Positions 1-11,813 are shown, counted from the stretch's first letter. The stretch is 64,000 nucleotides of DNA from Cunninghamia lanceolata (GCA_027924645.1 BSBN01000037.1:1612001-1676000), one strand, 5' to 3'. A program made the numbers and translations. The notes: a model not told the origin generated them from the sequence alone.

Positions 1-2240
1 CTTCATGATTTTGGCCTCTATTTTGCATATTTTTTCCTCTACCTCTTGTGGTGGGTGTCTCTTAGTGTCAATATCTCATATATACATAGAAGGCAGCAAG
101 AAAGAAGGTGCAACTTAGGGTTTATGTAGTAAGTTTTTCTCTATTTCTCATGGTCCAAGAATAAAAGGTAAATTCTTTCAGTTTTCTTACCATTTTCAAA
201 GGCTATCAATAGTGTACTTTAGGGACACTTTTATTTTCTATCAACTCTACCTTCATGTTTCAGGGCCCTATCATTCCATTTCTAGTTGAAATTGTTCCTA
301 GTTCTTTCTCTTCATTGTTTTGTTTCCATACACATGCATAAGGTTTTCCATTGGTTTCATAGTTTCTATTATTCTTTGACAAGTCCACGCTTTTGAGGAA
401 TATTTATGTACTATTTCATATCTCCTTGAAAAAAATTAGGCCACATAACCTAGGACTAGGCCACCCTTATTGGACTAGGTATTTAGTGTGGTAGTTAATA
501 TAGGACCAAGCATTCAAATAGGGCATCCCACTTGGGACATCTAAATCCCTTTGGCCAAAGAACTCCAAAAATCTCAACACAACATCTACATGTCATTCTT
601 ATCATTTTCCAATCAATGAAACTCTACCCAGAAGTGCACCTAGATCCTCTTTTGTTCTATTCTTTGTTTTTTAGTGTTATTACTTAGTTTCTTATTGTCA
701 TTGCAATCCTATTGTATCTTGTCTTTTATTGGTTGTTATTCTCATCTCTATTGTTACTTGTGTAATGTTAACAATTTCATACCCTACAATTTTTTAACTA
801 AAATTGTACCTATTTTAGTGCCCATTCTTGTAGCATGTTTTTAGGACTCATTTAAACCTATCCCTAGCCTTTTCTCCTAATGTTAAGTGTGTTAGTGTTT
901 TCTTGTCATTATTTTTAATAGTTTTATGTTTATTTTGTTTATTGTAACCATTGTATAATGTTTCTGATTTGATTGCTCTAAGACTAAAATACAATTTTAC
1001 CAACATTTGCATAGTCACAATTACATCTGAAAATGATATAGCCATATGAATTTTATTTAATGATGAATATGACGACTTTTCAGTTCCCTTTGGTTTTATA
1101 ACCACCATTTATCCAAGCTTTATTGAGTTTCAACAAGATTCCCTAGTTGTGTTAACCAAAATAACAATTAGATGAGTGTGGATTTGAAAATTGTAACGTA
1201 GAAAATTGCATACCCTAACAATTGCACGTTATGTTTTGGGATCACTTTGGAGTTCATTCTCCTAGCATGTTGTAGGGGTCATTTTAGCCTTAGCCTCAGT
1301 CTTTTTCTCTCACCAAATTGCAAAATTTAATTGCACATTCCTATTCTTCCTAGCGACCTAAGAACATGTGTTGGATTTGAGGAAATTTCTTTCAGACACC
1401 AATGTAATGCATGGATGTCCACATGATGCACTAGCATCCCATAAGTTTTTTAAAATTAAAATATCAATTTCCTACCTAGATACCAACTATCAACTACTGT
1501 AACACTCATCTACCCAAAAAACACCTCTAATATTTTAATCCAATCCTTCAACTGCAAAGAAATCCGTTTTGAAAATCTATTGTTTTTGATTTGGCTAAGA
1601 AGAATGTAACTCTCCAACAAGAAAACTCTATCTTAGCTCTCTTGGCTCTTTCTTGACTCTATGCTCCTAAATATACCACCATTAATTCCTGCTCAAGGAT
1701 TTATGTTGCTCCACTATGGTTGACTCCTCCAAAGAGCTCACTCCTCCTTTTCTACATCATGCTACTAATATTGTTCTCGGTTGAATAATATTGTAGCAAA
1801 TACCTTTCCCACATTTAATTCTATGTTTCTCTTGGCATATTTCTTGGTGACTATCACCTCCTCTTATCAAATCCAATAGACACTAATATTTATTGCTCCT
1901 TGTAGACCTAAGGGTAATATTTGTAGAATTTTGTCAATGTTCTTAGTTCCTAGATGCACTTAGACTAAGATCTTTCTCTTTTCTATTTGACTTCTCATAG
2001 AGGTTGAAAGACTAAAATAGGGGCTTGAACATTCATAGCAATCTCCCAAGCAATCACAACCCTTTTTCTTGTCCTCACCTACAAGTTTCTTAAAGATCAA
2101 TTCGCATGGTGGTTTACATTTCTCTTTTCCTTCTTTTCCATTTCAATTTCTCATGTGAGAATACATAGACAAAGTTATTTTTAGCATTTTTCATATTCTA
2201 GTATATCCTAGGTTTGTTGTTTTGATGTTTCTATCCAGTA
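1..2240. other. Gene-free AT-rich stretch
   Basis: No open reading frame here has recognisable protein character. The only structure I see is a diverged direct repeat: the text around 775-870 (ACCCTACAATTT, later TAGCATGTTTTTAGG) recurs loosely around 1195-1300 (ACCCTAACAATT, later TAGCATGTTGTAGG). This suggests an old tandem duplication with a period of about 420 bases. The left copia LTR begins at 2246. Confidence 0.5.
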
Positions 2241-2245
2241 GTGTG

Positions 2246-2413
2246 TGTTAGCCTAATTACATTGTTTACATTTCGTAGTTACGTCAGTTTCTGTTCAGTT
2301 TTTGTCTGCAGTTATATTATACCTATTTATAACTGTCAGCTACTATGTTATTTATTCACATGATGTATTTGCTAGTAATCATCAAATACATTTCTTCTTC
2401 TTTCTTACCATTA
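2246..2413 (+). repeat. Copia 5' LTR
   Basis: The 168 bp sequence starts TGTTAGCCTAATTAC and ends TTCTTACCATTA. It is repeated at 7320-7476. It contains an 11 bp stretch (around TTCAGTTTTTG) absent from the right LTR, plus scattered transitions. The right limit is set by the shared text ending CCATTA and by the GTGTG target duplication. Confidence 0.9.
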
Positions 2414-2415
2414 AA

Positions 2416-2427
2416 TGGTATAAGAGC
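2416..2427 (+). promoter_or_regulatory. Primer-binding site of the copia element
   Basis: TGGTATAAGAGC sits two bases inside the 5' LTR. It is one base off the common plant initiator-Met tRNA primer site TGGTATCAGAGC, which would prime minus-strand DNA synthesis. Confidence 0.8.
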
Positions 2428-2846
2428 CTATAGGAGTAAGCGCAATGTGAAGTGTGGAAGGAGTCACCAACAACGAGCAGATGGAGTCTTCAAAAACAAT
2501 GATGGAGTGCTGCTGATGCTGCTGTCCAAATAGTAGGAGAAAAATGTTGGAAGCTACTGTAGCAAGCAAGAAAACACTTTCTACAAACTGTTGGAAGGAT
2601 CAAGCTGTTGGAGGAATGCATCTAGCCATTGGCAGTAAAGAGAAGATTTTTTTTTCTTTCCTTTGAAGAGTCTGAGAAGAGCGCTCATTGAGTGAAAGCA
2701 CCACTTCCACCTGCAGATCAATATTGAAGGAGGTGCCTGCAAATCAATACCGAAGGAGGTGTCTGGACTGAAGTTTCTTTCTCCATCCATAAGGCTCTTG
2801 GAGTCTGAGTTGGCATGTAGAGGAAGACATAGTTTGAGAAAACTGA

Positions 2847-3178
2847 ATGTCCATCGCACCCGATGCCAGCACTGTGGCAAGTAATCATGCTAATGAGCCA
2901 CCTCAAGGTGGATGTGCTATTTCAGAAAGCTCAGGCTTCTATTTTGCCCTTCTAGATGCCCTGCAAAACACTGGTAATCTTCAATTTGATGAATTGTTAG
3001 GCAAGGATTGCTAGATTACTTTCTATTTGATGTACAATGTCAAGCAAGGAAGATTAGAGAAAAACTTGATGAAGGTTATGATGTTGATGACGAAGATGAG
3101 GTAGAACGCACACCCAAGCGTCCTCGTCTCACAGCACAGGCCTATCGTGCTCATCTCTATGCCACAATTTCCTCTTGA
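2847..3178 (+). pseudogene. Extra reading frame between copia 5' LTR and gag, unknown
   Basis: Two abutting frames look like one former protein of about 110 residues. The first runs from ATG 2847 to a stop at 3012-3014 (55 residues). The second starts in the +2 frame at 3014 and ends at TGA 3176-3178. The composition is protein-like: the second part is charged, with REKLDEGYDVDDEDEV, followed by a basic TPKRPRL cluster that resembles a nuclear localisation signal. A single frameshift near 3012 would join them. The second part is in the same frame as gag, which begins 75 bases further on. I do not recognise the family. It could be a captured host exon or a lineage-specific element gene; chance is possible but less likely given the length and composition. 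Confidence 0.45.
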
Positions 3179-3253
3179 AAGTGAATGTATTGTCAAATCA
3201 AATAATAATAAATTTGTTGTCTAGACTATTTTTATTTTATTTTGTGGTGAACA

Positions 3254-4192
3254 ATGTCAGCCCTGAAATTGCTTCTTTTCGATGCTCAACTTTTGTAAGG
3301 GCCAAATTATGCTGCATGGAAGACAAAGATGCAGACTATTCTTGTTTTTGAGGAGCTATGGGGAATTCTCATTGGTGACATAACCAAACTGGAAGACCCA
3401 GATGATAGGCAAAAGTTTGACAAGGCCGATGCCAAAGCATTGATGTTGATAACACTCAGCATCATCGATGAAGTTCAACCTCACATTCGGGATGAGGAAA
3501 CATCAAAGGCAGCATGGGATTCTCTCTCCACAATCTACCAAGCGAAGAACCAGATGAAGATCCTCCATCTACAGTCCAAGCTACATACACTTAGTATGCA
3601 AGCTGGTGAGAAAGTTGAGGAATTCTTATGGCGGGTATCTGAACTACGAGCTGAGCTTGTTGCACTTGGAGAAAAGGTGGAGGACAAACTACTTGTCCCA
3701 ATTATGCTGAGAGCACTGCCATCTTAGTTCAAAATCTTTGTCACCATGCTGAACATCACCAAGCAAGATGTGTCATTTGATGAATTGGTGAATTTGTTGT
3801 AGTAGGAAGAAGCCATTCAATCTGTCCAAAGTGAACTTGAAGACAAGGCCCTGATCTCCAGACAATCAAAAGGTCAGAAGTTTCGTAGAAAGTAGCCACA
3901 GAAACAACAAGAACATCAATAGTCGAAGCCTCCAAAGGCAAACCGATGGTGTCATATATGTAACAAGAACAATCATGACACTATCAATTGTTGGTACAAT
4001 GCCTTAACACAAGGTAATTCAAGTAAAGAAGGCTTTTTTGGTTGCAGTGATACTCAGCTATCCAAACACCGTCATCGTCGCAGAAGGCACAAAGGTAATG
4101 TAGCGGCCCAACAAGATGATGCATCAGAAGAAGATGAACCAGAAACAGCCAACTGTGGCACTCATCACAATCTAGTCCTTGTCTCCCAAACC
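3254..4192 (+). pseudogene. gag: Copia gag polyprotein region, interrupted
   Basis: The frame opens at ATG 3254 and reads a copia-type gag: YAAWKTKMQ near the start, then ELWGILIGD, AKALMLITLSI and AWDSLSTIYQ. This is the pattern of the UBN2/DUF4219 gag family that forms the virus-like particle. A zinc knuckle of the CX2CX4HX4C form (WCHICNKNNHDTINCW) lies near 3945-3992 and would bind RNA. In-frame stops occur at 3296, 3725, 3800, 3803 and two further sites before the zinc knuckle. Each is TAA or TAG where CAA or CAG would fit. The only long uninterrupted part is 3329-3727. Confidence 0.85.
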
Positions 4193-5447
4193 TTGCATCC
4201 CACGAGGGATATTTGGTTGATAGACTTAGGTGCCAGCAAGCATATGACAGGCAATCGCGAGCTGTTCGATGCACTGATAGAACAACCTACTGGCGATAAA
4301 GTTCAAATTGCTGACAACAAGAAGTATGTTGCAGAGGGTATAGGCAAGGTCATCATTCCTCTTGGGACAAGCTATTGTACCCTCACCAAGGTGTTGTATG
4401 TTCCTGGTTTGACAACAAACCTACTCTTTGTCAGTCAGCTTCTAAACCACAAACTGAAAGTTGAGTTCCAGGTGAAGGATGGGGTCAAGACCTATCTAAT
4501 CTCAAGAGAAGGTATGATACTTGCTAGAGCATTTATGAAGGATAGACTGTTTGCATTAGATGATGTCTCCTCCCCTACAGTAGCTCTATTAGCCTCAACA
4601 ATAGAATCTACAGGACTCTGGCACTATCGCTATGGGCACCTTTCAGTCAGCTCCTTGCATCAGCTCAACTCCAAACAAATGGTAAGAGGTCTTCCTCCAA
4701 TTTCAAATTCATTGCCTATATGTCCTGGATGCCTTGCAGGTAAACAACACCGGGATCCATTCGAGGCTAGTAGCTTCCATGCTTCACATCACCTTGAGTT
4801 GGTACATACCGATCTATGCAGACCCATGCCTGCTTCATTTTTAGGACATAAGTACTTCCAATTGTTCATGGATGACTTCTCACGAAAGACCTAGGTGTAC
4901 TTTCTCAAGAAGAAAGATGAAGCCTTTGCCAACTTTCAGGACTTTCACAAGCAAGTTGTCAAAGAAGCCGGCTAGTCTCTTCTTGTCCTCCACTCAAATT
5001 GAGGGGGGGATTTCACCTCTAAGGAGTTCGTGGCATACCTGAAGCATCATGGCATCAAGCAGCACCTAATTGCTCCCTATACACCCCAACAGAATGGAGT
5101 TGCAGAACGTCGCAATCAGACTGTCATGGAGATGGCTTGATGCATGCTCTCCACAGCCAAGTTGGAGGAAAGATTTTGGGCAGAAGCAATACGAACAACT
5201 GTATACCTCATCAATAGGGCACCAACAAAGATCCTGCAACACGACACCGGAAGAGGTATGGACTGGACAAAAGCCTTCAATTTCTCATCTAAGGGTGTTT
5301 GGTTGCACAGCATACATTCATGTCCCTGCCAATAGGAGAAAGAAGACTGATCCTAAGACACTCCAGTGTATATTGTTGGGATACAGTATTACATCAAAAG
5401 CTTATCGTCTCATAGATCTTGAGACAATGAAGATACATGAGAGTTGA
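4193..5447 (+). pseudogene. pol: Copia pol, protease and integrase region, interrupted
   Basis: The protease motif is WLIDLGASKHMTG near 4213; the family normally has Asp-Ser/Thr-Gly, so the DLGA here lacks the usual Ser/Thr after the catalytic Asp. The GAG-pre-integrase zinc domain follows (LWHYRYGHLS ... CPGCLAGKQH, 4618-4750). The integrase core begins ELVHTDLCRPMP near 4795 (first catalytic Asp) and DDFSRKT near 4870, then meets TAG at 4892-4894 where a Trp codon is expected. Further stops lie near 4974, 4999 and 5136. A frameshift around 5240 moves the reading to another frame for the integrase C-terminal part (EEVWTGQKPSISHLRVFGC) up to 5447. It would have inserted element cDNA into the genome; it cannot now be translated intact. 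Confidence 0.88.
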
Positions 5448-5549
5448 GATGTGGTATGTGATGAATCGTCATTCGATTCCTTATCATAGAAAGAAGAGCA
5501 ACAGCCTCCTACTTCTCATAAATTATTCTCACAATCAGATGATGAGCAT

Positions 5550-7330
5550 GTGGAAGACTCTCATAGAGAAAGTGAACTACAAGGAGAGTTGTATGTTGAT
5601 TTGGGCCCTCTAGAAAACATTACACACCAACAGCAGCAAAATCAACCTCCAAAGTGGGTCCAAAGTACAATCAGGGACTCTAACCTGTACATTCTTCTAG
5701 ACACTTCATCAGGAATCAGAACCAGGAGTCAGAAAAGAAATGAAGTGAATCTTGCACTCATGAGTACTATTGTTGAGAGCACTGAAGCTGACACAGTTCG
5801 AGAGGCATTAAGCCAACCTCAGTGGAAGAAGGCTATGGATGTAGAGTATGATTCTCTGATGCAAAATCATACTTGGGAACTTGTCGATCTGCCTGAAGGG
5901 AAGAAACCCATTGGCTGCAATGGATCTTCAAAACAAAGTACAAGGCAGATGGATCTGTCGACAAGTACAAAGCATGACTTGTAGCAAAGGGATATGCTCA
6001 ACAAGAGGGCATTGATTATGAAGAGACCTTTGCACCCACTACGAAGATCAAAACTATCAGAATGGTCTGTGAATTGGCAGCACAAAAGAGATGGAAGCTT
6101 CAGCAGATGGATGTCAAGAGTGTTTTCTTAAACAGTGATCTCAAAGAAGAAGTGTACATGACCCAGCTAGAAGGGTTTGTTGATGAACATTATCCACACA
6201 AGGTATCTTGTCTTATCAAATCACTTTATGGCCTTAAGCAAGCTCCTAGGGCATGGTACATTAAGATTGATGGTCACCTATTGCAGCATGGATTCACCCG
6301 TAGCCCCTTAGATCCTAATTTGTATATTAAGAAGGTAGGCACAGAGATTGTCATTCTAGTTTTGTATGTGGACGATCTTATTCTCACTGTTAGCTCAGAT
6401 AATCTCATTGATGATGTAAAGAATGATCTCAAAAACTCCTTCGACATGACAGATTTGGGGCTACTTCATTATTGTCTTGGCTTGGAGATATGGCAAAAGA
6501 AGAACCACATATTCATCTCCCAAATGAAATATGCCAAGACTCTCCTGGAAAAATATGGAATGGTCAACTGTAAGCCAATTTCCACTCCAATGGAGAAAGG
6601 TTTGCAACTATCCCGTTTCTAGGATTCACCTCAAGTAGATGTCACTCTCTACAGGAAGCTGGTTGGGAACCTTATCTACTTGACCTACACCAGACCAGAC
6701 TTGTGTTTTGCTATAAGCTATCTCGCTAGATTCATGTAGGAGCCAAAGAAGTGTCATTGGGTTGTAGCAAAGCATGTGTTGAGATATATCCGAGGCACAG
6801 TTGATTATGGTCTAGAATATAAGAAGAACAATCAGTTCTTCTTATAGGGATATACAAACTCGGATTATGCAGGATCTGTGGATGACAGGAAATCCACCTC
6901 TGGTTATGTTTTTCATCTTGGATCTGGGCCAATTTCGTGGGTTAGTAAGAAGCAAACTATTGTTGCTCTTTCATCCACTGAGGCTGAATATCACGCCACA
7001 TAAGGAGCTGTGTTCGAAACGATTTGGTTACATCGCATTCTGGAAGATATGGACATTCCTAAAGAGAAGTCACCAGTTCTCTATTGCGACAATCAAGGTG
7101 TGTTAAAACTTGTGAAGAATCCAGTTTTCCATGAGCGCACTAAGCATATTGAGGTTGAGTGTCATTACATTCGAGACCAAGTTTTGAACCACCATATCCA
7201 GCTCCAGTACTACCCTATAGACTCTCAGATAGTAGATATGTTCACCAAATCTCTTGGTAGGATCAAATTTGAACTGTTTAGGGGGTACATTTGTAAAAAC
7301 AATGTAATAAGGGGAGGAATGTTAGCCTAA
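5550..7330 (+). pseudogene. pol: Copia pol, reverse transcriptase and RNase H, interrupted
   Basis: The reverse transcriptase spans roughly 5800-6620. A one-base frameshift near 5923 separates its N-terminus from the rest, and a TGA lies where an Arg codon fits near 5973. The frame 6062-6622 carries the palm motif YVDDLILT (near 6365), the two catalytic aspartates of RVT_2-type enzymes, and the following LEKYGMVNCKPISTPME. After TAG at 6620-6622 the copia RNase H is readable through several stops: [16 protein letters not shown] near 6860, [11 protein letters not shown] near 6967, and DMFTKSLGRIKFE near 7235. Termination is just before the purine tract. Stops at TAG and TAA again fall where Gln would be expected. 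Confidence 0.9.
7306..7319 (+). promoter_or_regulatory. Polypurine tract of the copia element
   Basis: AATAAGGGGAGGAA directly precedes the right LTR. It is the expected primer for plus-strand DNA synthesis. Confidence 0.8.
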
Positions 7331-7476
7331 TTACATTGTTTACATTTCATAGTTATGTCAGTTTCTGTTTGCAGTTATATTATACCTGTTTATAACTGTC
7401 AGCTACTATGTTATTTATTCACATGATGTATTCGCCAGTAATCATCAAATACATTTCTTCTTCTTTCTTACCATTA
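7320..7476 (+). repeat. Copia 3' LTR
   Basis: The 157 bp copy of the left LTR starts TGTTAGCCTAATTAC and ends CTTACCATTA. It is followed by GTGTG at 7477-7481, matching the five bases before the left LTR. Confidence 0.9.
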
Positions 7477-7840
7477 GTGTGTAGAATCAACTATTTGGAG
7501 ATTTCAAGTCATATTTTAGTAGCATTCTAGATGGTAGAGCATGAAGTGGGTGGCATTGCACCATGTTCCATATATGTGCATCACACTAACATTGTGTATA
7601 GTTAGCTTTGTCTTCTAGTGCCAGGTTCTTTTTATTCTATTATTTGTGATTTTGAATCTAGTTTGTTGATTTTATATTTTGTTTTCTATAAATCAATAAT
7701 TTACCATTCAACTTTATGTTTTATCTTAGAAAAAATATCATTTTGCAAATTTAAAACATGTTAGGATATTCTAGTTTAATTTTGTTCTTTCTGTAATATA
7801 AAAGTAGCAAAACATTTTCTTCTATAGAACTGGTTTTTGC

Positions 7841-8475
7841 CTCATACAAACAATACTTGTTCACACATAGTGACTGACTCAAGCATACATTCCTTGTACG
7901 CAATGTGACTATCTCTCACATGGATCACACATACAAGTGTGACTAGCTCATGGGTACAACCCATATACACAAAGTGAATAACTCATCTATGTGTCACAAC
8001 ACAATATGACTAGCTCTTGCATATCACATATACATAGAGTGAATAACTCATGAATGAGTCACACACACCCAGAGTGACTATCTCATGCATACAACACATA
8101 TACACAGGGAGAATAATTCATGCATGTGTCACATACACAAAGTGACTAGCTCGTGCATACATCACTTATACACAAGATCAATAGTTCACACCTATATCAC
8201 ATATACATAACGTGAATAACTCGTGTAGGCAACACACATACACAATGTGACTAATTTACATCTACACAATGTGAATAGCTTGTGTAGGCATCATATGCAC
8301 ATCATAGGTATACATCGTGACAAGGTAGCAAAAAGGAATGGTTGCAACCATATTGTAAGCATCTTCCCGTTTGCCTGATTTACTAGCCCGTAAGTTCTCA
8401 AATATATCCCAACCCGAAAAAGGAATGTATGCTTGAGCTAGTCACTATGTGTGAACAAGTATTGTTTATATGAGC
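7841..8475. repeat. Minisatellite enclosed by a 55 bp inverted repeat
   Basis: The left arm (about 7841-7894, CTCATACAAACAATACTTG...) is found again in inverted form at about 8419-8475 (...CAAGTATTGTTTATATGAG) with few mismatches. Between the arms, about 7895-8310 holds a degenerate tandem array with a 33-36 bp unit. Two alternating forms share the core CACATATACACAAAGTGA: one continues CTAGCTCATGCATACA, the other ATAACTCATGCATGTGT. This gives a dimeric higher-order period near 68 bp. The text between 8310 and 8419 is unique. A transcript through the region could fold into a long stem. Confidence 0.75.
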
Positions 8476-8479
8476 TGGT

Positions 8480-8954
8480 CACTATGTAGTTTTGTTTCTT
8501 TTCATACATTGATGTTGGTATTGAACTAACATTTGACTGGATTGCATTTGCTATCATACTATTGCATATGAATTGATTTGGAACCATAAGATTCACTTAA
8601 AGATAGCGATCTAAAGGTGAGATTAAAGATCTCATATCAAAGGAGAGGATGAAGCCTCTCTATTATTGTTGAACAAACTACGGAGCCTTTGATTCCCACG
8701 AAGGGATACATAGGCATAGCTATTACGAATGAACCCTCGAGGTTTAGGTCTGGGTCTAGAGATGACCCTAACCTTGAGAGCTTACCGTACTCTAGTACGA
8801 GTATATGAGTTGTGGCATAGAGTTGATGCCATGACTAAGGTTGGTAAGTCTTTGAATTTGACAAGTTTTTAAATTAGATAGAAGATGCTTGGACAATTAA
8901 GTTAGTACTTGGTGTGTAAAAAAAAAAAAGTACTAACCAGGGTGGTTATTACAT
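8480..8954 (+). repeat. Probable 3' part of an LTR next to a primer site
   Basis: This stretch has the look of an LTR R/U5 region: a moderately GC-rich segment with GGGATACATAGGCATAGC and GAACCCTCGAGG, a poly-A run at 8922-8933, and an end at GGTTATTACA two bases before a primer-binding site. No second copy is visible in the window, so the LTR start and the element class are unknown. Confidence 0.4.
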
Positions 8955-8966
8955 TGGTATCAGAGC
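8955..8966 (+). promoter_or_regulatory. Primer-binding site of a second LTR element
   Basis: TGGTATCAGAGC is an exact match to the usual plant initiator-Met tRNA primer site. It marks the start of an element interior running to the right. No gag-like protein follows, so the interior is either non-coding or lost. Confidence 0.65.
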
Positions 8967-10573
8967 TTAAATCTCAAAACACATGTATCATGGTAACTTC
9001 TATTTGTATCAGCCTACCTCTGCAAAACAATAACCTCTTAAAACAAGCAACAAAAGGCAGGACAACTACTACTTCTGGTAAAATTCGTCTATCTTTAATG
9101 CTTTGATGGATGTCCATACCCTGTGCCCTGCTCCTTTCTTCATTTCATTTAATCTCCTTCCTTGCCCTCTCTTTTCTCCTCAACTTCATGGAAGGAAAAA
9201 TCTTCCTTTAGGATGAAATTCCTCTATTATTCTGCGTTGATGGGCATCCATATTGGGCAGTCGTTTGACTCCAAATTTGATTGACAGGCAGAAGGGATGC
9301 CGTGCCCATTAATGGCATTTGCCGACCATTTTCTTCTTAAAAAATGTTGTAGGTCCTTGTCTCTGCTAGGACGCCCATGCTGATGCCATTACTCTCTGTC
9401 TTTCCTGTAGAAAATGGTCTCCCTCTCATTTATTTCCTTCCACCAACCTCCATTCAAGAAATATCGTTCAATTCTATTTATTTTTATTATTGTTTGGCCA
9501 CGCGGTTTCCCACGGGCAAGCCTCTGTGAATGAGGATGTGACAGTTTTATTGGAAGAGATCTCACAATTCTGAACACAATAGGTGCAATAAAACAACAGT
9601 TTGTTGCTCTACGGGTGGGAACAAATCTCTCTGCATTTTATAGGTACAACTTCAAGGGTTGCCGTAGTATATTCATAAAGGGCCACACTCAACCTATAAT
9701 GTAGGCGCTTGACCGATAGGGAAAGCAAGGAGACAGAAATTCCTGTACAACAATTATTTGAGCCAGTGGAGTAGATTCTAAAAGCAAAGGAAGAGGCATT
9801 TTCTAAGCATATTTCTGGTGAACTCCAAGGGACTCGATATTGACACCTCTTGGAAGCATATGCATGGGTTTCGTGAAACACACATTTAGATGAACCTCAG
9901 CAATTCAAAAGATAGAGGCAATGAATGTCTAATAAAAGTTTTTATGTTAGTATTAAAGAGAGGTGTTATGAATTAGTGCATGACACTTAGAAGTTGAAAA
10001 GCTTTATAAATCTATTGAATGTAATAATGTAGAAGTGTTGAAGATGGCTGATTGATTGATCTATGTTAGAGCCTCTCGCTCTTAATGGCTAGTTAGAGGG
10101 AGTCCACAAAGGCCCAAATTTAAATTTGAATTTAAGAAATTTAAGGATCACTTCCACACCTACAGATCTAACTTGGATTAGTTCTACAATTATAGAAATA
10201 ACTTGGATAATCAAAGAAGTGGGATCAATCCCTAGGGATGTATGTAGATGAAATCAAGTAAGGATCTTATTATTTGCTAACTTCCATGCTGCAGTCATTG
10301 CATTAAGGTGAACCTGATCAAAGTGAGTCAAAAATGAAAGAGAAAAGTAAATGGTATGCAATTTTCACCATTAAAATTATTAATGATTTTAAAAAGTACC
10401 AAAACTTTTTTTATTTGTAAGATAGGATTATTTAGATTGGCCCTGTACTAATGAAGGTCACAAGGGGGACCTCCTCCCCTTTAACGCATCCACTTAATTA
10501 AACATATTCACCTTTATTCAACTAAAAACCACAAAGAAAGTCCAAGAACTTCCACATAGAATTCTACCTTAGA
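8967..10573. other. No gene recognised
   Basis: The sequence after the primer site may belong to the same LTR element, but no reading frame shows gag or pol character. Around 9090-9390 phrases such as GATGGGCATCCATA recur loosely. The stretch ends at the left LTR of the deleted gypsy element. Confidence 0.4.
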
Positions 10574-11813
10574 TATCACAACTCAATTTTTTTGCATTTT
10601 AAATTTGAAAAAAAACTAACATAAAAAGTATATTCATTTGAAATGCAAATAATAAACAATTTAAATGGATTACACATAAGAAATGGAGGATAAGATTTGC
10701 AAATCCACTAGTGAGTGGAGGATGCATTATCATTAAACAAAGAGAGTGGAAAATGCATTATCATTAAGAAAAGAGAGTGGAGGATCATTAAAAAAAAGAG
10801 ATGGAGAATGCATTTTTCTATAAAATGCCTAGAATTGCAAGGAAGAAGGGGGCTGATCTCTGGTTGGAGTGCTGGAGTAAATTGTAAGAGCACTTCTCTT
10901 CATAGTTTTGTTCTTTTCCTTGAAATTTTTGTTAAGATGTAGCACCAAACCATTAACCTGATATTGCTATGTGTTTGTCACGTATGAATGCAGCTTGTAG
11001 CAAAGTCTGTAACAAGAATACTCTAGAATGTCTGTTAAGTCACTCAGGGGAAGAATATAAGAATTATTTATTGTTGCCTGGCTTTTTACAGTCTTGTATC
11101 TTTGTGATAGACAAAACGTATAGCTACTCCTGTAGGTCCTTACACCTCAGCGTTCGATAGATGTCATTTCTTTAACTGCACTATTTTAGCGCAAGTTATT
11201 TTTAGATTGTTCCTTTTAACGTCACCAATAATCTTCATAATAACCTTGCCGCTATTAAGAGGTTAAAATAGTTCACATCTCGTTTAACAAATTCGCTTGT
11301 GATAATTGCAAAGAAAAGATTTGTTACAGTGTGACCCTCTTTATTTATTTTGGGGAATGGTATTCAAATCATATGCAAATGCCAACTTCTCAATGGTGGC
11401 AATAAAATAATTCTCTTTTCACCTATTCTTCTAATCTGACACTTATTATAGGCTTAGGAGTATTATCGCATCTTTCTACTTTTATAAATTTCTATCATCC
11501 TTTAATGCATTATGTGATACATATTTTATTGCTCTTTTTATATTATCAGCCCTATGTGAAGTGCTTCCTCTGATCATGTCGATTCTATTTCCTTGAGTTT
11601 TCAAGGCAACAAATTTCCTTGACTTCTAAGTGATGTATCTTAGCATGTATCGGCCCCTTATTTGCACAACAACTTAAATTATTTGGCTGGAATCTCTATT
11701 ACTTTCTATCATTATAAAGTCATATTATCTTTTGCAGATTGAAAGGAAAGTTAAATGTTATCCAAGTTTGTTCAAGATGTCTCATACTTTTGAGAAAATT
11801 TGCCCAACTGTTA
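10574..11813 (+). repeat. Left LTR of the deleted gypsy element
   Basis: It starts TATCACAACTCAATTTT and ends with the shared text GCCCAACTGTTA. It contains a short internal array of AGAGAGTGGAGGATGCATTA-like units near 10710-10810, seen also in the right LTR. Confidence 0.8.

Larger units (their letters stand above)
2246..7476 (+). mobile_element. Ty1/copia LTR retrotransposon, full structure, decayed coding
   Basis: The element has two short LTRs (168 and 157 bp), a primer-binding site, gag, and pol in the copia order protease, integrase, reverse transcriptase, RNase H. A purine tract precedes the right LTR, and a 5 bp GTGTG duplication flanks it (2241-2245 and 7477-7481). The integrase-before-RT order defines the copia superfamily. 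About a dozen in-frame stops and at least two frameshifts make it non-coding today. The LTRs differ at a handful of bases plus one 11 bp indel, so it is not recent but not ancient. Nearly all the stops are one C-to-T or G-to-A change away from a sense codon. An extra reading frame lies between the left LTR and gag. Confidence 0.93.

Noticed and set aside
848..1108. 86-codon minus-strand open frame
   Set aside because: Composition is that of translated AT-rich DNA with no domain, and it lies across a loosely duplicated non-coding region.
5867..6085. Minus-strand open frame inside copia pol
   Set aside because: Shadow of the reverse transcriptase frame on the other strand.
10573..10577. ATATC as target duplication of the deleted gypsy element
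   Set aside because: The same five bases occur at 13521-13525, but this would need LTR ends that disagree with the TG start placed directly after the purine tract; left as a possibility only.
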